From positions 1-64,000 of the forward strand of contig JAHVKF010000002.1 of assembly GCA_019800895.1 (NCBI GenBank): a stretch of DNA of 64,000 nucleotides. Direction: 5' to 3'. Positions 60,860 to 64,000 of the stretch are shown piece after piece; position 1 is the stretch's first letter; every line of letters starts with the position of its first letter. This DNA is from Halomonas denitrificans (GTDB taxonomy: Bacteria > Pseudomonadota > Gammaproteobacteria > Xanthomonadales > Wenzhouxiangellaceae). The translations under genes and the position numbers were made by a program. A model generated the notes under the pieces. The model was not told where the DNA came from. It ran no database searches and worked only from the letters and a program-made list of their open reading frames with translations.

Positions 60860-61885
60860 CTAGGGCAGCGCCACCCAGACCAGTGCGCCGGTGGCGGCCA
60901 GGATCGCGCCGATGATCCACCACGCGGCGGGCCGCCCGAAGTTCAGGGTGTAGCCGACGCCGAAGCGCTTTTCCAGCCACAGCGCGGGATCGTCGGGGTT
61001 GTAGTAGATCAGCCCCAGCTTCCAGGCTGCATCGGGCGAGCGATCGCCGTCGTCGGGTCGACCGGGCCGGGCGAAGCTGCCGGCGCGCCACATCACCACC
61101 GGCACGAGCAGCACCGCCAGCGTACAACCCAGGTTGACGGCCACGCCGAGCGCGCCGCCGATCCAGGCCTCGCCGTACAGCACGGCCAGCGCGTTCCACC
61201 CGCCGAGCAGGCCCAGGAACAGCATCATCCACAGCACCATCCGGTTGATCGCCTCGACCCGGGAGCGATGTCCGGGAAGGCGGCGGATCAGGAGCCCGAG
61301 CGGCATGATCAGGTGCATGAGCGCCAGCGTCGCCAGCATCAGCAGCGGCAGGCCGTAGACCACGGCCGGGTCGATCGGCGCGGACGCGGATTCCGGGCCG
61401 ACCGGCGCCCCGATCCGGGCGGCCAGCCAGGCCATCGCCGCCACGACCGGAAGGTACGGCACGGCGTGGATCCACAGGGGACGGGGCACGATATCGCGCA
61501 ACCGATCCGGCGGCATCAGCTCGATCCTCCGCTCGGCGGAACGGTCCCGGCTGTAGGCCATCGCCCGCTGCCGGCAGACAACGAAGACCGCGATCGCACC
61601 GAAGCTCACGCCCAGCGAACCGATCGTGCAGGCCACCGCCAGCGCGGGCTCGGGGTCCAGCCACCGCCACAGCGGCGTGATGGCCGCCAGGCTGAGCAGC
61701 AGCGCGGCCAGGGTCCCGAAGCGGTAGGTGCGCCGGATCGCCCGTCCGGCCGGAGACTCCGCGAAGCCCGCCGGCACGGTGACGGCGAAGAACGTGCTGC
61801 CCCGGCCCAACCGGGGCATGGCCAGCATCAATCCGCCGAGGGCGGTGGGCAGCAGGTAGGCAAAGGCAAGCATCCAGGCGTTCAT
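60860..61885 (-). CDS. Multi-spanning DUF1648/DUF5808-like membrane protein
   Basis: 341 residues, about eight membrane helices. The C terminus has GLIYYNPDDPALWLEKRFGVGYTLNFGRPAAW, the DUF5808 signature. DUF1648-type proteins are commonly encoded with YtrA-like GntR repressors in bacteria and are thought to be membrane stress or transport components; the mechanism is unknown. ATG overlaps the repressor's TGA (ATGA), so expression is coupled to the repressor. Confidence 0.85.
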   Translation of the reverse strand: MNAWMLAFAYLLPTALGGLMLAMPRLGRGSTFFAVTVPAGFAESPAGRAIRRTYRFGTLAALLLSLAAITPLWRWLDPEPALAVACTIGSLGVSFGAIAVFVVCRQRAMAYSRDRSAERRIELMPPDRLRDIVPRPLWIHAVPYLPVVAAMAWLAARIGAPVGPESASAPIDPAVVYGLPLLMLATLALMHLIMPLGLLIRRLPGHRSRVEAINRMVLWMMLFLGLLGGWNALAVLYGEAWIGGALGVAVNLGCTLAVLLVPVVMWRAGSFARPGRPDDGDRSPDAAWKLGLIYYNPDDPALWLEKRFGVGYTLNFGRPAAWWIIGAILAATGALVWVALP

Positions 61886-62343
61886 TCTTCATCTCCTTTT
61901 CCGGCCGGCGTCCGTGCCGGCGCGCGTTCCGAAGTGCCGGATCGATCCAGCACCTCGTCGATCCGGTCCTCGAGGTCGGCGCGGTCCAGGCCGCGGGCCT
62001 CGTAGCGGGCCAGCAGGTCGTCCAGCGCAGCGCCGAAGCGGCGGGCGAGCCGCTCTCGCTCGCCGACGCCGGGCCGGGGCGCGCGACGCTCGACGACCAC
62101 CGTGCCGGCGCGGCGCCGGAGTTCGAGCCATCCCTCGGCCTCGAGCTCGCGATACGCCTGCACCACGGTGTTGAAGTGCACCCCGAGGTCGCGGGCCAGT
62201 GCGCGCGACGACGGCAGCGCATCGCCGGGGCGAAGGTCGCCGTCGAGCAGGCAGCGGCGCAGCCCGCCGGCGATCTGCTGGACCACGGGCACGGAGCTGT
62301 CGAGATCGACCACCAGGGTCGGCGAATTCTTTTGTACGGCCAT
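61882..62343 (-). CDS. GntR-family repressor, YtrA-like
   Basis: 153 residues. Winged helix at about 13-80: PVVQQIAGGLRRCLLDGDLRPGDALPSSRALARDLGVHFNTVVQAYRELEAEGW. The short helical C terminus (about 85-125) is typical of the YtrA subfamily, which lacks a large ligand domain. It is upstream of, and coupled to, the DUF5808 membrane gene. Two palindromes sit at its start codon and just upstream, so autoregulation is very likely. Confidence 0.93.
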   Translation of the reverse strand: MAVQKNSPTLVVDLDSSVPVVQQIAGGLRRCLLDGDLRPGDALPSSRALARDLGVHFNTVVQAYRELEAEGWLELRRRAGTVVVERRAPRPGVGERERLARRFGAALDDLLARYEARGLDRADLEDRIDEVLDRSGTSERAPARTPAGKGDEE

Positions 62344-62353
62344 CGTGTACAAA
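62331..62353. promoter_or_regulatory. Operator palindrome over the GntR start codon
   Basis: A perfect inverted repeat, TTTGTAC-N9-GTACAAA, spans 62331-62353; the start codon (62341-62343) lies inside the spacer. A YtrA-type repressor bound here would block its own transcript or its translation. Confidence 0.7.
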
Positions 62354-62381
62354 GAATACGCCGGGCCGACCCGGACGTCAA

Positions 62382-62400
62382 TGTATGCGGCCACCATACA
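62382..62400. promoter_or_regulatory. Second operator-like palindrome upstream of GntR
   Basis: TGTATG-N7-CATACA lies 29 bp upstream of the first palindrome and contains a related TGTA/TACA core. It suits cooperative binding by the repressor near the promoter. Confidence 0.55.
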
Positions 62401-62562
62401 AAGTTCGGCGCCGCGGGGACTGCGACACCGGTCACGGAAACCAGGGCGAATCCGCAGGCGCGCCACAATGCCGGCCGAACGGCGCTGGCATATGGCTCGG
62501 TTTCCGTGGCATGCTTCGTGGTTTGCGGCCTCGGCCGCTTCCCGGGGGTTCCCGTTCCGTTC

Positions 62563-64000
62563 ATGAATCTGCCGCGCCGTTCGTCCCTGGCCCTGACGCT
62601 GATCGCGCTCGTCGGCGTGACGGCCAGCACGTGGGCGGCCCTCTGGCTCCACGAGTCGGAGCACCGGCGCAATCGCGCCGAGCTCTCGGAGCAGATGGAG
62701 CAGATCGCCGGCACCGTCGCCAGCCAGTTCGCCAAGTACGAAACGCTGCTGCTCGCCGGGCGCGCGCTGTTCGCCGGGTCCGACTTCGTGACCCGTCCCG
62801 AATGGGCCCTGTTCACAGCGGAAGTCATCTCGGGCCAGGCCCTGCCCGGCCTGCTCGGCCTGGCCTGGGCCCCCTACGTCGACGATCCGATCGGCCTGGA
62901 CCTGCTCTCCGACCAGCGCGCGGAAGAGGGGCTGGCGCCGCTCGAGGTCCGACCGGAGGGCGAGCGACCGTTCTACTGCCCGATCTTCTACAACGAACCG
63001 CTGGAAGACAATTCCTCCTCGATCGGGCGCGACATCTGCGAAGTCGCACCGCTGCACGACGCGCTCCGCCTGACCCGGGAGACCGGTTCGGCCCTGCTGT
63101 CGGCGCCGCTGGACTTCCGCACCGAGGACGGCGAATCCACGCTCGCCGGCTACGTGCTGCTGATCTGGGTGTCCGAGAAGTCGGCCAGCCACACGGGCTG
63201 GATCGCCGCGTCGATCGCCAACGAAGACCTGTTCGGTGCACCGACGGCCGCGCTGTCCGGCCTGCACTTCGCGGCCACGGACGTCACGGACCGGCCCGAG
63301 GTCATCTACGGGGCGACGCCGCCGCCGAACGACGACTGGCTGCATCGCGAAACCCGCGTCGAACGCGAGATTCCGGTGGCCGGCCGGACCTGGCGGCTGG
63401 AACTGGTCGAACCCCCGGTCCCCCTCGGCGCGGCGGCGCTGGTGCTGGTCGGCGGGCTCACGCTGACCGGGCTGCTCATCGCCTACCTGCTGGCCCTGTT
63501 CCAGACCCGAGGCCGGGCCGAACACCTGGCCCACCGGATGACCGAGAAGCTCAGCGAGAGCGAGCAGCTGCTGGCTTCGATCACCGACAACATCTTCGAG
63601 GGCATCTATCGAGGGCGCGCCGAAGAAGGCCTGATCTATGCCAACGAGTCGTTGGCGAAGATGTTCAACTACGACACGCCCGCGGAGATGATCGAACATG
63701 CCGGACCGATCCTCTATGCGCGCAGCGAACAGCGCGACGAACTGCTCGAGCTGCTCAAGCGCGACGGCTACTACCGGGACATCGAGGTCGAGTTCGTCCG
63801 CTCCGACGGGACGCGGTTCATCGGGGTGAACAATGCCGTGGCCACGCGCGACGACGACGGCAACATCCAGTACTTCGACGGCGCCATCTACGACATCACG
63901 GCACGCAAACGGGCCGAGGAACAGGTCCACCGGCTGGCCCACTACGATGCGCTGACCGGCCTGCCCAACCGAGCCATGCTCGACCGGCGGCTACGCCAGG
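62563..64000 (+). CDS. CHASE-PAS-GGDEF signalling protein (5' part, runs off the window)
   Basis: 479 codons visible, open at the window end. An N-terminal membrane helix (8-28) and one near 288-310 enclose a periplasmic CHASE-like sensor (PGLLGLAWAPYVDDP, FYCPIFYNEP, GYVLLIWVSEKSA). A PAS domain follows at about 330-450 (LLASITDNIFEGIYRGRAEEGLIYANESLAKMFNYDTP, FDGAIYDITARKRAEEQ). Then comes the start of a GGDEF domain: AHYDALTGLPNRAMLDRRL. Whether an EAL domain follows is outside the window. It is an inner-membrane c-di-GMP enzyme with an external ligand sensor. Start ATG 62563 follows directly on the GntR upstream region. Confidence 0.9.
   Translation, partial: MNLPRRSSLALTLIALVGVTASTWAALWLHESEHRRNRAELSEQMEQIAGTVASQFAKYETLLLAGRALFAGSDFVTRPEWALFTAEVISGQALPGLLGLAWAPYVDDPIGLDLLSDQRAEEGLAPLEVRPEGERPFYCPIFYNEPLEDNSSSIGRDICEVAPLHDALRLTRETGSALLSAPLDFRTEDGESTLAGYVLLIWVSEKSASHTGWIAASIANEDLFGAPTAALSGLHFAATDVTDRPEVIYGATPPPNDDWLHRETRVEREIPVAGRTWRLELVEPPVPLGAAALVLVGGLTLTGLLIAYLLALFQTRGRAEHLAHRMTEKLSESEQLLASITDNIFEGIYRGRAEEGLIYANESLAKMFNYDTPAEMIEHAGPILYARSEQRDELLELLKRDGYYRDIEVEFVRSDGTRFIGVNNAVATRDDDGNIQYFDGAIYDITARKRAEEQVHRLAHYDALTGLPNRAMLDRRLRQ

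Overview
The window is about 64 kb of high-GC bacterial chromosome. Dense coding, Shine-Dalgarno starts, frequent ATGA/GTGA gene overlaps and many dispersed palindromic repeats suggest a gammaproteobacterium. The repeats resemble Pseudomonas/xanthomonad REP elements, and at least one secreted protein ends in F-x-N-G-F-E, so I infer the Lysobacterales/Wenzhouxiangella neighbourhood. No rRNA, tRNA, CRISPR array or transposase was seen.

Region 1 (0-14 kb): a SelO protein-AMPylase gene lies downstream of four tandem response regulators. Each regulator joins an intact receiver domain to a GGDEF-like domain that has lost its catalytic motif. Next come an atypical SDR lacking the catalytic Tyr, a lipase-like hydrolase, a photolyase-like protein with rearranged domains coupled to a DCC thiol-disulfide protein, a class II aldolase, and an ECF sigma factor with a small membrane protein. 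The photolyase/DCC pair is flanked by arrays of the same 44-bp repeat.

Region 2 (14-26.8 kb): a GST, a secreted S9 peptidase, a lipoprotein, an acyltransferase divergent from a LytTR-LytTR operon, a DUF4440-like protein and a DUF305/LVIVD fusion. Two GIY-YIG nuclease genes, 85% identical, each sit beside the same ordered block of palindromic repeats. They look like two copies of one module.

Region 3 (26.9-38.7 kb): an AT-richer defence island. It holds a restriction-modification system (nuclease, C5-cytosine methyltransferase, and a Mig-type T/G mismatch glycosylase). After that comes a tightly overlapped operon of DUF6361-like, phospholipase-D-like, helicase and PD-(D/E)XK proteins, then a UDG-fold-like protein and a NERD nuclease-like membrane protein.

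Region 4 (38.7-64 kb): a DEDDh exonuclease, a lipoprotein, a translationally coupled three-gene operon of exported proteins (two paralogues plus a 1383-residue Calx-beta protein), an exported HExxH protein, Ada, a secreted trypsin-like protease, a SLOG-plus-membrane (SLATT-like) protein, a PPC-repeat protein, an EF-hand protein, a membrane GGDEF cyclase, a YtrA-type GntR repressor with its DUF1648/DUF5808-like membrane partner, and the start of a CHASE-PAS-GGDEF protein cut by the window edge.

Almost every gap over 300 bp is filled by five families of short palindromes, called here A (GTGGGAGTGAGCTTGCGAGC), B (AGGAGGCCGCTTGCGGGCGA), C (GTAGCCCGGGTAAGCGAAGC), D (CCCCGCACTCGATGCGGGG, and variants with other stem bases) and E (CCCAAACTCGATTTGGGAC).
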